From NCBI GenBank assembly GCA_019695215.1, contig JAIBAK010000005.1, forward strand, positions 1 to 64,000: a DNA stretch of 64,000 nucleotides, written 5' to 3'. A program made the position numbers and the translations under genes. The notes under the pieces were generated by a model that saw only the letters and a list, made by a program, of their open reading frames with translations, did no database searches and was not told the DNA's origin. Source of the stretch: Bacteroidia bacterium. Its GTDB lineage: Bacteria > Bacteroidota > Bacteroidia > UKL13-3. This document shows positions 25,588 to 34,532 of this stretch, piece by piece (the first letter of the stretch is position 1; every line of letters begins with the position of its first letter).

Positions 25588-26928
25588 TTACATCATGCCA
25601 TTATTTTTAATAACTGGCAGAATGAGTTCGCGGTTACTCAGCTGGTGCTCCAGATTATGATCAATGATATAAGCTAAAATAAGGTCGTTCAACACCCCTC
25701 TTTCCTGAGCCTGCTTATAGGGAACCGTGCTGAAGGTTACCAGCTCATACTGCGATTTAAACTCATCGGGATAAAGCTCGCACAGTTCATGTTCTATCTG
25801 CTTTTTGTGCAGAAAAACTTTATCTCCTACCTTTTCCGCCATCTCGGTGTAATTGGCAATGGCTAAATCGGCAATGGCATCAGCATTGGGCTTGCGTTGT
25901 TTCTGATACTCGTCAAACGCCTTGTTCCAGTCGGGGTAGTATTTATCAATACACGCATCAAGCACCATCACATCTTCAAAAGAGCAATTCATTCCCTGAC
26001 CAAAAAACGGAACCACCGCATGAGCAGCGTCCCCTGCTAAGGTGAGTTTTCCTCCGCTTGACCACGGATAACAACGCACAGTGACCAGGGATGAAGTAGG
26101 ATTAGCGAAAAAATCTTTCAGAAGCGAAGGCATCATCGGAACCGCATCGGGAAATTCTTCATCAAAAAATTGCTTTACATCGGCCTCTGTTTGCAGTTTA
26201 CTGAAACTTTTTTCGCCTTCAAAAGGCATGAACAACGTACATGTGTAATCGCCCGGAGGATTGGGAAGCGCAATCATCATAAATGTTCCCCGTGGCCAAA
26301 TATGCAATGCGTTTTTCTCCATCATAAATTTTGCCCCCTCGCCCGGAGGAATAATTAATTCTTTATAGCCAACAGGCAAATAGGATTGAGAATAATTAAA
26401 CCTGTCGGTTGACTGCAAACGGGCTCTGGTGGCGGCAAAAGCACCATCTGTTCCCACAATGCGGTCCGACTGAAAAGTTTTTTTTGTTCCCCCTTCCATT
26501 TCAAAAGTAGCTGAACCCTGTTCAATATCTACCCCTACACATTTTGCATTAAAGTGAAGCGTAATATTTTCATAGGCATCGGCCAGTTCGAGCAGCTGAA
26601 TATTAAGCAGCCCGCGCGAAACCGAATTGATGGCCTGCCCTTCTTTTCCATATGGCTGGTAATTAATTTCACCGGAACGGCTGTGAATGGTGCGGCCATA
26701 CATGGGTATAGCCTCCTTCATAATTTCCTTATCAAGACCCACCTGCTCCAATGCTTTGAGCCCTCTGGTAGAAAGTGCCAGGTTAATGGATTTACCTGCT
26801 GAAATACGATTTTTACGCATATCTGGTCTGCGCTCAAACAGATTTACTTCAAAGCCGCGTTTAGCCATGCAAATGGAAAGTAACGACCCGGCTAATCCTC
26901 CGCCAATAATATTTATTTTCTCTGCCAT
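25588..26928 (-). CDS. kmo: Kynurenine 3-monooxygenase
   Basis: The 446-aa FAD enzyme hydroxylates L-kynurenine to 3-hydroxykynurenine using NADPH and O2. It has the Rossmann motif GGGLAGSLLSICMAKRG at the N-terminus, DG at about 160, and the FAD motif GDAAHAVVPFFGQGMNCSFED (about 300). The C-terminal membrane-helix region of eukaryotic KMO is absent or short. It lies 11 bp after kynU on the same strand and forms an operon with it. Confidence 0.93.
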   Translation of the reverse strand: MAEKINIIGGGLAGSLLSICMAKRGFEVNLFERRPDMRKNRISAGKSINLALSTRGLKALEQVGLDKEIMKEAIPMYGRTIHSRSGEINYQPYGKEGQAINSVSRGLLNIQLLELADAYENITLHFNAKCVGVDIEQGSATFEMEGGTKKTFQSDRIVGTDGAFAATRARLQSTDRFNYSQSYLPVGYKELIIPPGEGAKFMMEKNALHIWPRGTFMMIALPNPPGDYTCTLFMPFEGEKSFSKLQTEADVKQFFDEEFPDAVPMMPSLLKDFFANPTSSLVTVRCYPWSSGGKLTLAGDAAHAVVPFFGQGMNCSFEDVMVLDACIDKYYPDWNKAFDEYQKQRKPNADAIADLAIANYTEMAEKVGDKVFLHKKQIEHELCELYPDEFKSQYELVTFSTVPYKQAQERGVLNDLILAYIIDHNLEHQLSNRELILPVIKNNGMM

Positions 26929-26939
26929 GTTTGGTTTAA

Positions 26940-28223
26940 TTAAGTGGTAAGGTAATTTTTAATAACCTGCATCAGTTGCCATATATCTTCGAATGAATTG
27001 TAAAGAGGTGCCGGTGCCATGCGTATCACATCGGGTTCGCGCCAGTCGGCAATCACTCCGTTTTGTGTGAGGTGGTCAAATAATTTTCTTCCGTCTTTTC
27101 CGGCCAGAATGGAAAGCTGTGCCCCGCGCTGTTCCGGGTCTTTAGGCGTAATCACATTTAACTTTTTTTCTTCAGGTAGTATTTGGTTCAGCTCGTTTAT
27201 CAGAAACTCGAGGTATCCTGTAAGTTTAACGCTTTTGGCGCGCAGGTTTTGCATTCCTGCTTCGTCAAAAATATCGAGCGAAGCTTTATGAAGTGCCATT
27301 GGAAAAATTTGCGCATTGCTAAGTTGCCATCCTTCGGCACCCCGCATGGGAATAAATCCTTTCTGCATTTGAAAACGGGTGTGTTCGTCATGTCCCCACC
27401 AGCCTGCAAACCGAGGCAATTCATTATTGGCGGCATGACGCTCATGAACAAACACACCGGAGGTACCACCGGGTCCGGAGTTAAGGTATTTATACGTACA
27501 CCACACCGCAAAATCCACGTCCCAATCGTGCAGCTGTAAATGTAAATTTCCGGCTGCGTGAGCGAGATCAAAACCTGCATTGGCTCCTGCCGCATGTGCT
27601 GCTTTGGTAATTGCCTGCATATCGTAAGCCTGACCGGTATAATAATTTACTCCGCCCATCATTACCAAAGCCAGTTCGTTTTTATGGTGTTCAATAGTGG
27701 CCAATATGTCCTCTGTGCGCAGGGTAAATTCACCTTTACGGGGTGTGAGTTCCACAATAGCTTCATCGGGATTTAAGCCGTGAAAGCGTACCTGTGTTTC
27801 CATGGCATACTGATCTGACGGAAATGCTCCGCCTTCCATAATAATTTTAAACCTATTTTTGACCGGTCGGTAAAAACTCACCATCATCAGGTGCAAGTTT
27901 ACGGTAAGATTATTCATCACTACTACTTCAATTGGTTTGGCTCCCACTACCCGTGCGGCCTTTTCCGTTAAAAATTTGTGGTAATGAAACCAGGGATTTT
28001 TCCCTTCAAAGTGTCCCTCTACACCATAGGTAGCCCAGTCATTAAGCTCCTGTTCTACGGCTGCCCTTGCAGTAACGGGTTGTAAACCCAATGAATTTCC
28101 CGTTAGGTAAATTGCATTTTTTCCGTTGTGCTGAGGAAATAAAAATTGGCTGCGAAAAACATGAAGGGCGTCATCCCTGTCGGCCTGCTGCGCGTATGGC
28201 AATGAATTCTGAAAATTGGTCAT
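26940..28223 (-). CDS. kynU: Kynureninase
   Basis: The 427-aa PLP enzyme cleaves 3-hydroxykynurenine to 3-hydroxyanthranilate and alanine. Visible features are LTGNSLGLQP, VDFAVWCTYKYLNSGPG with the PLP lysine in TYKYLN, and NAQIFPMALHKASLDIFDEAG. The start is set at 28223 (MTNFQNSLPYAQQ); a longer frame to 28310 lacks a plausible start and would run over the promoter. kmo follows 11 bp later. Its promoter carries an FNR-type dyad with the same geometry as the nor and nos promoters. Confidence 0.93.
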   Translation of the reverse strand: MTNFQNSLPYAQQADRDDALHVFRSQFLFPQHNGKNAIYLTGNSLGLQPVTARAAVEQELNDWATYGVEGHFEGKNPWFHYHKFLTEKAARVVGAKPIEVVVMNNLTVNLHLMMVSFYRPVKNRFKIIMEGGAFPSDQYAMETQVRFHGLNPDEAIVELTPRKGEFTLRTEDILATIEHHKNELALVMMGGVNYYTGQAYDMQAITKAAHAAGANAGFDLAHAAGNLHLQLHDWDVDFAVWCTYKYLNSGPGGTSGVFVHERHAANNELPRFAGWWGHDEHTRFQMQKGFIPMRGAEGWQLSNAQIFPMALHKASLDIFDEAGMQNLRAKSVKLTGYLEFLINELNQILPEEKKLNVITPKDPEQRGAQLSILAGKDGRKLFDHLTQNGVIADWREPDVIRMAPAPLYNSFEDIWQLMQVIKNYLTT

Positions 28224-28229
28224 GTCGGG

Positions 28230-28273
28230 CAAATTTAAGAGATTCCGGCAATGTACCTGATGATATTTATCAA
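28230..28273 (-). promoter_or_regulatory. kynU promoter with one FNR-type dyad
   Basis: On the minus strand, TAAATTTG (28237-28230) matches the -7 element and its last base lies six bases before the kynU ATG. The dyad ATGAT-ATTT-ATCAA (28260-28273) is centred 36.5 bp from that last base, the same distance as at norC, nos, mbnP and nadA. No second dyad is seen 22 bp further away. Confidence 0.6.
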
Positions 28274-28384
28274 ATAAACACCTGCCCCGATAAGCTACAA
28301 AGCAAGACAACCCCGAAAAGGATAATTTTTAACCATTTAAATAAAATTTGCAGGGCTTATTTTATCTTGCTCAAAAACACAATT

Positions 28385-29167
28385 ATGCTTCGTTATGTAA
28401 CAATCCTTGGCTTGCTGCTTTTGGGTAGAGAGGTAAATGCACAGATAAAGTATCTTTCCTACAGGTCATACTTTTATCAAATAATTCCTGCGTTTGAATC
28501 AGGCCAATTACCTATTGCTTTGGTTGAAGTAAAGGATGGCAACGCCTTAGAAGTATCTATGGAGGAAAGGGTAGATACCGTAAAATTGACCTCTGGCACT
28601 GCCTCTATTAAGAACCTGATTTCGTACAATAATACGGTTAGCAACTGGTTTAATAAAAACATATCCGAACAAGGTGATTATTTCTATACAAGCCTGAGGG
28701 AAAAAGTTACTCACCCAAGCATACATCATTACCGCTTATACACCAGTGATAATTCGGGATTCAATCTTAAAGTGTACTATTTTTCCATTGACTTAAGTGC
28801 TGAACTAGCCGCCCTGGTGCCGCATAATGAAAGCGATGAGGTAATTCGTGCCTTTGCTAATGGACGAAATTTAGATCCCGGAGAAGTAGTGCAAAAACAT
28901 TTACTAAAACTCAAAGGAGACTCCGCAGCAATAGAATGTCCGAAAAATGCCGTGTACGGTTTTATAGAAACTTACTATTATAGTCCGGCACTGTTTCCTG
29001 CTGACGAAGATCCGATGATGTTTCCTTCTCAGCCCATTTTTAGCGAGGAATGGGAAAAATTCAAAGCCGCGTACAAAACCAACTTTAGTTTTATTAAAAC
29101 AAAACTAAACGATGCCTCAAGAAATTCCTACCTGAGGTATTCGGTACATTTTATTTATATGAAATAG
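28385..29167 (+). CDS. Secreted protein of unknown function, 260 aa
   Basis: I do not recognise a family. The ATG at 28385 is chosen because it opens a good signal peptide (MLRYVTILGLLLLGREVNAQ). The longer frame covers kynU's promoter and lacks such a signal. The mature part is mixed alpha/beta with no cysteine motif apart from one Cys in AAIECPKNAVYG. It is divergent from kynU. The possible -7 element TATCTTG is weak. Confidence 0.6.
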   Translation: MLRYVTILGLLLLGREVNAQIKYLSYRSYFYQIIPAFESGQLPIALVEVKDGNALEVSMEERVDTVKLTSGTASIKNLISYNNTVSNWFNKNISEQGDYFYTSLREKVTHPSIHHYRLYTSDNSGFNLKVYYFSIDLSAELAALVPHNESDEVIRAFANGRNLDPGEVVQKHLLKLKGDSAAIECPKNAVYGFIETYYYSPALFPADEDPMMFPSQPIFSEEWEKFKAAYKTNFSFIKTKLNDASRNSYLRYSVHFIYMK

Positions 29168-29204
29168 GTTATAAGTAAACTCTCCCGGCCGGAGCACACA
29201 TTTT

Positions 29205-30179
29205 TTACCAGCCCAAAATCCAGGCAAACATCAGCGGGGCCACAATGGTAGCATCGCTTTCTACAATAAATTTTGGTGTATTTACATCCAGCTTACCCCA
29301 TGTAATTTTTTCGTTCGGCACGGCCCCTGAATATGAACCATAAGAAGTGGTAGAATCGCTGATCTGGCAGAAGTAACTCCAGAAAGGTACGTCATGCCAT
29401 TCCAGATCCTGATACATCATAGGTACTACGCATATAGGAAAATCGCCTGCAATACCGCCACCAATCTGGAAAAAGCCTACGCCTTTACCCGATGAGTTGG
29501 CCCGGTACCACTCGCTAAGCCATACCATGTATTCGATTCCGCTTTTCATGGTGGTAGCTTTTACATCCCCTTTAATTACATATGAAGCAAAAATATTTCC
29601 CATAGTGCTGTCTTCCCATCCGGGTACTACTATGGGCAGATTTTTTTGTGCTGCGGCCAGCATCCATGAGTTTTTCGGATCAATTTCGTAATACTGCTCC
29701 AGTTCTCCGCTTAATAATATTTTGTACATATACTCATGCGGGAAAAAACGCTGACCGGAGGTATCGGCATCTTTCCAGATTTTGTAAATATGTTTTTGCA
29801 GTCTGCGAAAAGCTTCTTCTTCCGGGATACAGGTATCGGTTACGCGGTTGTAATGATTCTCCAGTAAATCCCACTCATCCTGCGGACTTAAATCGCGGTA
29901 ATTAGGCACGCGTTTGTAATGCGAGTGGGCCACCAGATTCATAATATCTTCCTCCAGATTGGCTCCGGTGCAACTGATAATATCCACTTTACCCTGACGA
30001 ATCATTTCAGCAAGTGATTTGCCCAGCTCGGCCGTACTCATGGCTCCGGCAAGGGTTACCATCATTTTACCTCCCTCAGTCAAATGGGTTTCATATCCTT
30101 TAGCGGCATCTACCAATGCAGCCGCATTAAAATGTTTATAATGGGTTTCAATAAATTGCGAAATGGGTCCTTTGTTCAT
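29205..30179 (-). CDS. Deoxyhypusine-synthase-like protein
   Basis: The 324-aa protein belongs to the deoxyhypusine synthase family. It shows NAD-site segments VTLAGAMSTAELGKSL and IISCTGANLEEDIMNL, FQIGGGIAGDFPI, and WGKLDV, whose lysine corresponds to the enzyme-linked Lys of deoxyhypusine synthase. Bacteria have no eIF5A, so a homospermidine- or other polyamine-forming reaction is more likely than hypusine formation. The ATG at 30179 (MNKGPISQ) is preferred over an upstream TTG. A -7 element lies at 30198-30205. Confidence 0.87.
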   Translation of the reverse strand: MNKGPISQFIETHYKHFNAAALVDAAKGYETHLTEGGKMMVTLAGAMSTAELGKSLAEMIRQGKVDIISCTGANLEEDIMNLVAHSHYKRVPNYRDLSPQDEWDLLENHYNRVTDTCIPEEEAFRRLQKHIYKIWKDADTSGQRFFPHEYMYKILLSGELEQYYEIDPKNSWMLAAAQKNLPIVVPGWEDSTMGNIFASYVIKGDVKATTMKSGIEYMVWLSEWYRANSSGKGVGFFQIGGGIAGDFPICVVPMMYQDLEWHDVPFWSYFCQISDSTTSYGSYSGAVPNEKITWGKLDVNTPKFIVESDATIVAPLMFAWILGW

Positions 30180-30197
30180 ATGGGTATTAATTTGGGG

Positions 30198-30205
30198 CAA
30201 AAGTA
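30198..30205 (-). promoter_or_regulatory. -7 element of the deoxyhypusine-synthase-like gene
   Basis: On the minus strand TACTTTTG matches TAnnTTTG and ends 19 bases before the ATG at 30179. No matching -33 TTG or FNR-type dyad was found at the fixed distance. Confidence 0.45.
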
Positions 30206-30310
30206 GGAAAAAAGGGTAAGGTAATATGCTTTTTTACGTGGAAACAATTGAATAAATGAAAACCAGCATAGCCTTCTAAGAGCCAAATGCGTTTATCCCC
30301 CATTTCTATG

Positions 30311-30318
30311 TACTTTTG
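30311..30318 (+). promoter_or_regulatory. -7 element of the Nramp-like gene
   Basis: TACTTTTG matches TAnnTTTG and ends 15 bases before the ATG at 30334. There is no clear -33 TTG. Confidence 0.45.
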
Positions 30319-30333
30319 ACGTAATAAGTCCAA

Positions 30334-31599
30334 ATGACCACGAAAAAAAGAAACCGGTTTACCCGTTTCTGGAAAATACTAGGCCCCGGCTTGGTAACAG
30401 GTGCCAGTGATGATGACCCTTCGGGAATTGCCACCTACTCACAGGCCGGTGCAGCTTATGGTCTTTCCACATTATGGACCTCCATTGTAGCTTTTCCGCT
30501 TATGGCTTCTATTCAGCAAATGTGTGCTCGTATCGGGTTGGTTACGTCACAGGGATTAACCGGTACACTTAAAAAACATTACCCGAGGCCGGTGCTTTAC
30601 ATTATGCTGTTGTTTAGCTTTCCGGCTATTGTAATGAATATTGGTGCCGATATCGCAGGGATGGGCGCTGTAGGTAACTTATTATTTCCATCGGTTGATG
30701 CCCAGTTTTTCAGTGTATTTTTTACTTTAATGCTTTTAGGCCTTATTATTTACCTCCCTTATCAGCGCATTGCCTCTATTCTTAAATATTTGTGCATTGT
30801 TATGCTGGTTTATTTTGTTGTTCCATTTTTGTATCATCAGGATATGGGAGAAATTCTTCAAGCCACTTTTATCCCTCGGATAAAACCTGACAAAAACTTT
30901 ATCGCTATTCTGGTGGGGATTTTAGGTACTACCATTTCGCCTTACCTTTTTTTCTGGCAGGCCTCAGTTGAAGTAGAAGAAATGAAACACAAAAAAAGGC
31001 ATCTGGTAGTGGATAAACGCATTATTCATAATATGCAGCAGGATGTTGATTTTGGCATGTCGTTTTCCGGTTTAATTATGTACTTTATTATTCTTACTAC
31101 CGGAACTGTTTTGTTTAAAGGCGGAGTGCACAGCATTGATACGGTGGAGCAGGCGGCTATGGCATTAAAACCTCTGGCGGGAGAGATGGCTTATTTGCTG
31201 TTTGCAGTGGGTGTAATTGGTACCGGTTTAATTGCTATTCCTGTTTTAAGCGGATCGTTGTCCTACATTTTTACCGAAACATTCGGGTGGGAACAGGGGC
31301 TCGATAAAAAATTTCACGAAGCGAAAGGTTTTTATGTGATTATAGCAATTTCACTTTTGCTGGGACTTTCTATGAATTATATCGGCATCTCTCCCATAGA
31401 TGCATTACTTTATACCGCTATCCTGTATGGAATGACAGCTCCTGTTTTAATTGCCATCATTCTTCATATATCTAACAATAAAAAAATAATGGGGGAATTT
31501 GTAAACAACCGCCTTAGTAATATCACCGGCATGGCGGCACTGTTAATTATGTCGGCAGCAGCAGTAATGTTACTTTACCTGCAGTTTACAGGCAGTTAG
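30334..31599 (+). CDS. Nramp-related divalent-metal transporter
   Basis: The 421-aa membrane protein has about 11 helices. It has the Nramp signature region at helix 1 in the form GASDDDPSGIATYSQAGA. Canonical Nramp proteins carry DPGN there; DPSG is typical of an Nramp-related branch whose metal preference can differ (for example magnesium). The helix 6 region reads ILGTTISPYLFFWQASVEVEEMK. I therefore do not call it MntH. It is convergent with the cysteine-synthase-like gene (2 bases between stops). Confidence 0.85.
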   Translation: MTTKKRNRFTRFWKILGPGLVTGASDDDPSGIATYSQAGAAYGLSTLWTSIVAFPLMASIQQMCARIGLVTSQGLTGTLKKHYPRPVLYIMLLFSFPAIVMNIGADIAGMGAVGNLLFPSVDAQFFSVFFTLMLLGLIIYLPYQRIASILKYLCIVMLVYFVVPFLYHQDMGEILQATFIPRIKPDKNFIAILVGILGTTISPYLFFWQASVEVEEMKHKKRHLVVDKRIIHNMQQDVDFGMSFSGLIMYFIILTTGTVLFKGGVHSIDTVEQAAMALKPLAGEMAYLLFAVGVIGTGLIAIPVLSGSLSYIFTETFGWEQGLDKKFHEAKGFYVIIAISLLLGLSMNYIGISPIDALLYTAILYGMTAPVLIAIILHISNNKKIMGEFVNNRLSNITGMAALLIMSAAAVMLLYLQFTGS

Positions 31600-31601
31600 T
31601 T

Positions 31602-32624
31602 TTACAACCTGTGAATCGGGTTGTATTCCACCAATTCAATTTGAGGACTCAGATAACCGGGTTTAACAGGTTCTTCTTTCATCAAATCGGTGCTCAGGTA
31701 TTTTTTATTGCTGTCAGAAAAAACCGTTGCCACTACGGCATCTCCTCCCATTTTCTCCTGCACCTTCATAGCACCAATTACATTAGCTCCGGACGAAATT
31801 CCAACGGCAAGCCCCAGCTGACGAGCCAGCTTTTGCGCCATCAGAATCGAATCTCCGTCAGAAGCCTGTACTATTTCGTCTAACCGCTCAAGTTTAACTA
31901 TGTCCGGAATAAATTCATCTGAAATTCCCTGGATACGGTGCGAACCTACTTTATGCCCTACTGAAAGTGTAGGTGATTCTTCGGGTTCAAGCGGGTGCAC
32001 TTTAATTTTGGCATCTTTTTGTTTAAGGTAAGCGCCCACTCCCATAATCGTTCCGCCTGTACCCACTCCGGCCACAAAAGCATCAGGTATTAAATCGATG
32101 CTTTGCAATTGTACCCACAATTCTTTGGCAGTGGTTTTTTCATGGGCTTCGGCATTGTACTTATTCTCAAACTGACGGGGCAAAAAAATACCGCCCCCCT
32201 CCGCTGCCATTTTCTGACTGAGTGCAATGCTTCCTAAAAAACCGCCTTCTTCTTTGGAAATAAGAATTACCTGAGCTCCCAAACTTCGGATAATATCCAT
32301 TCGTTCTTTACTAAGCCAGTTGGGCATAATAATTTTTACGCCATGACCTAATGCCCTGCCAATGGCCGAAAACGAAATGCCCGTATTGCCACTGGTGGCC
32401 TCAACAATTGTATCGGACGGGTTTATATTTTTATCCCGGTAGCTTTGCTGCAGTATATACAAAGCCATTCGGTCTTTAATACTCCCCGTGAGGTTATAGT
32501 GTTCGCATTTCACAAAAATCCTCCGTTCTTTTCCGCTGTAGCGGTACACCAGTTCAATCATGGGTGTATTCCCAATGAGGTGCCACAGGTGATGAAATTT
32601 TTGTTCGGTTTTGGAAGGTATCAT
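31602..32624 (-). CDS. Cysteine synthase / cystathionine beta-synthase-type PLP enzyme
   Basis: The 340-aa beta-family PLP enzyme shows NLTGSIKDRMA with the PLP lysine, EATSGNTGISFSAIGRA, GVGTGGTIMGVG phosphate-binding loop, and GISSGANVIGA. It probably forms cysteine or cystathionine from an activated serine. Compared with CysK it has a C-terminal extension (SDSNKKYLSTDLM...). No CBS domains follow, so it is not a full CBS. The ATG at 32624 is chosen over a TTG further upstream. The exact acceptor is not predictable. Confidence 0.85.
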   Translation of the reverse strand: MIPSKTEQKFHHLWHLIGNTPMIELVYRYSGKERRIFVKCEHYNLTGSIKDRMALYILQQSYRDKNINPSDTIVEATSGNTGISFSAIGRALGHGVKIIMPNWLSKERMDIIRSLGAQVILISKEEGGFLGSIALSQKMAAEGGGIFLPRQFENKYNAEAHEKTTAKELWVQLQSIDLIPDAFVAGVGTGGTIMGVGAYLKQKDAKIKVHPLEPEESPTLSVGHKVGSHRIQGISDEFIPDIVKLERLDEIVQASDGDSILMAQKLARQLGLAVGISSGANVIGAMKVQEKMGGDAVVATVFSDSNKKYLSTDLMKEEPVKPGYLSPQIELVEYNPIHRL

Positions 32625-32725
32625 AAACTCACGTTTTAATCCTACCAAAGTACGTAATTAGATTTTTACCGAAATATGATTTTTATCTTTAAATCGGGTA
32701 ACTTTACCCCGTTTACAAATTTTAT

Positions 32726-33205
32726 ATGAGCAGCAACTCTGAAATTTTTATTCACCCCGCAGCCGATGTACAAACAACCCGCATCGGGGCTCAATCACGT
32801 ATCTGGCAGTTTGCCGTAGTGCTTCAGGGAGCATCTATTGGCGAAAACTGCAATATTAACAGCCATACGTTTATTGAAAATGATGTGGTAATCGGAAACA
32901 ATGTAACCATAAAATGCGGAGTGTACCTTTGGGACGGAATAAGAATACACAACAACGTATTCATAGGGCCAAATGCAACCTTTACCAATGATAAATTTCC
33001 CCGGTCAAAACAATATCCTTCCGCGTTTCAGCCAATTATTATTGAAGAAGGAGCCTCCATTGGGGCCAATGCGACTATACTGGGTGGAATTACCATTGGC
33101 AAACACGCCATGATAGGTGCCGGAAGTGTGGTAACCAGAAATGTTCCGGCTAACGAATTGTGGGTAGGAAATCCGGCCCGTTTTGTAAAAAAACTCGGAA
33201 ATTAA
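32726..33205 (+). CDS. Left-handed beta-helix acyltransferase (WbbJ/WlbB type)
   Basis: The 159-aa protein has hexapeptide repeats ([LIV]GxxxN pattern: [34 protein letters not shown] and [13 protein letters not shown]). It belongs to the trimeric sugar N- or O-acetyltransferases of LPS and capsule pathways. The [28 protein letters not shown] ending is typical. No neighbouring sugar genes are seen. The 3' end overlaps the DinB-like gene by 4 bases. Confidence 0.85.
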   Translation: MSSNSEIFIHPAADVQTTRIGAQSRIWQFAVVLQGASIGENCNINSHTFIENDVVIGNNVTIKCGVYLWDGIRIHNNVFIGPNATFTNDKFPRSKQYPSAFQPIIIEEGASIGANATILGGITIGKHAMIGAGSVVTRNVPANELWVGNPARFVKKLGN

Positions 33206-33744
33206 TTCAGGTTTCGTTTGGCCTGCTCCAGATGCCGCTGGTTGTGCGCTACCAGAAACGAAAATACATCCCCCAGTTTTAATTTAATGAACCTACTTAT
33301 TGAGACGGGAATTTTAATACTGTTCAGGTTGTGACCTTTTGCCTGGCGCAGCAATAAAAGTAATTGTTCCAGTTGCTGAATAAATGTGGCTATTACTTCA
33401 CGTGCATCGGGGTTTACAGGAGGCACATGATCTTTAAATGCTTTATATTTTCCGTTGCCCGGCTGCATCATTCGGGTAAACCTTGAACCCAGCCAGCTGC
33501 TTTTAAAAATAACAGTTTCCTGCACCGGAGTTTTTAATCCGTTTTCTATTTTAGGGAGGTAATAATCGCCATAGCTGTTTAAATGCCATAAACATTGCGC
33601 TATGCTCCATCCCCCGTTTGAAGAAGGTTGCTGCAATACATTTTCGTTAAGATTCTGAAGAACTGAAATAGCAAACTGAAGTTGTTTTTCCGTTTTCTCT
33701 TCCAGTTCGCTCAGTAAAGTTTGTGTAATTACTTCGATGCTCAT
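33202..33744 (-). CDS. DinB-like four-helix-bundle protein
   Basis: The 180-aa protein fits the DinB/YfiT superfamily: [18 protein letters not shown] in the second helix region and [16 protein letters not shown] near the C-terminus supply three candidate metal-ligand histidines. Such proteins are often thiol-transferases or metal hydrolases with unknown substrates. The ATG at 33744 is chosen because the longer frame opens without a good start. It follows the Crp-family gene by 68 bp on the same strand. Confidence 0.75.
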   Translation of the reverse strand: MSIEVITQTLLSELEEKTEKQLQFAISVLQNLNENVLQQPSSNGGWSIAQCLWHLNSYGDYYLPKIENGLKTPVQETVIFKSSWLGSRFTRMMQPGNGKYKAFKDHVPPVNPDAREVIATFIQQLEQLLLLLRQAKGHNLNSIKIPVSISRFIKLKLGDVFSFLVAHNQRHLEQAKRNLN

Positions 33745-33812
33745 TGATATATTAATTTTATGCCTGCAAAGTTGCACCCAGCGATCAAAGTAATTCTTGG
33801 CAAATACCAAGA

Positions 33813-34397
33813 TTATATACGAATTTTATTAAGCAATTTACTAAAGTTGGTGGCATCCATTCCTAAATAATTGGCCAGATATTTATGCGGAACCAATTGT
33901 AAAATATGCGGGCTGCGTTTTAACAGGATCCTGAAACGTTCTTCGGCTGAAAAACACTGCAACTCCGTAATGCGTTCCATTAAACCGGATGCGGCAGCGG
34001 TTATCCCCTTTCGCATAAAGGTTTCCACTGCATGATGTGCGTGCATGAGGTTACGTACATCGGCAAATGATGCCCGTAAAAAAACGGAAGCTGTAAGCGT
34101 CTCATAGTAATACCTTGAAGGAGTTTGCTGTAAAAATGCATCAAATACTCCACCAAACGAAGGCGGATAAGTAAATACTAATGTTGCTTCCTTCCCCTCA
34201 TCATTTAGGTAATAAACCCGCTGAACACCTTCACATACGAAATAGAGGTACTTTTCCAATTCTCCGGCTGAGGTGACTATTTCCTTTCGTTTAAATTTTA
34301 CTTCATGCCATACTGATAAAAACGCTTCCAGTTCGGGCTCTTCCATTGGATGAATACCCTGAACCAATTGCCTGAGAGATGAAATATGCGGTATCAT
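33813..34397 (-). CDS. Crp/Fnr-family transcriptional regulator
   Basis: The 194-aa protein has an N-terminal cyclic-nucleotide-binding-like domain (about 20-120, KYLYFVCEGVQRVYYLNDEGKEATLVFTYPPSFGG). A short C-terminal HTH follows (LVPHKYLANYLGMDATNFSKLLNKIR). Unlike the regulator at 57840 it has no cysteine set resembling FNR. The recognition helix NFSKLLNK is the type common in Bacteroidota Crp-like proteins. Target genes are not apparent. The start is the ATG at 34397. Confidence 0.85.
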   Translation of the reverse strand: MIPHISSLRQLVQGIHPMEEPELEAFLSVWHEVKFKRKEIVTSAGELEKYLYFVCEGVQRVYYLNDEGKEATLVFTYPPSFGGVFDAFLQQTPSRYYYETLTASVFLRASFADVRNLMHAHHAVETFMRKGITAAASGLMERITELQCFSAEERFRILLKRSPHILQLVPHKYLANYLGMDATNFSKLLNKIRI

Positions 34398-34532
34398 GTA
34401 AGCACGTAGTCAAAAAAAATTATTGCGACTTAATTTGACCAGCGCATTTTGTGAAGAAAAAAGCAGGAATGGATTGATAAAACAAGACAGCTATGCAAAC
34501 GTACCACCATTTTGCCTTCCTTCTCACCTTCA

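Noticed and set aside
30334..31599. Naming the Nramp-like gene mntH
   Set aside because: Helix 1 has DPSG in place of DPGN, so manganese specificity is not supported.
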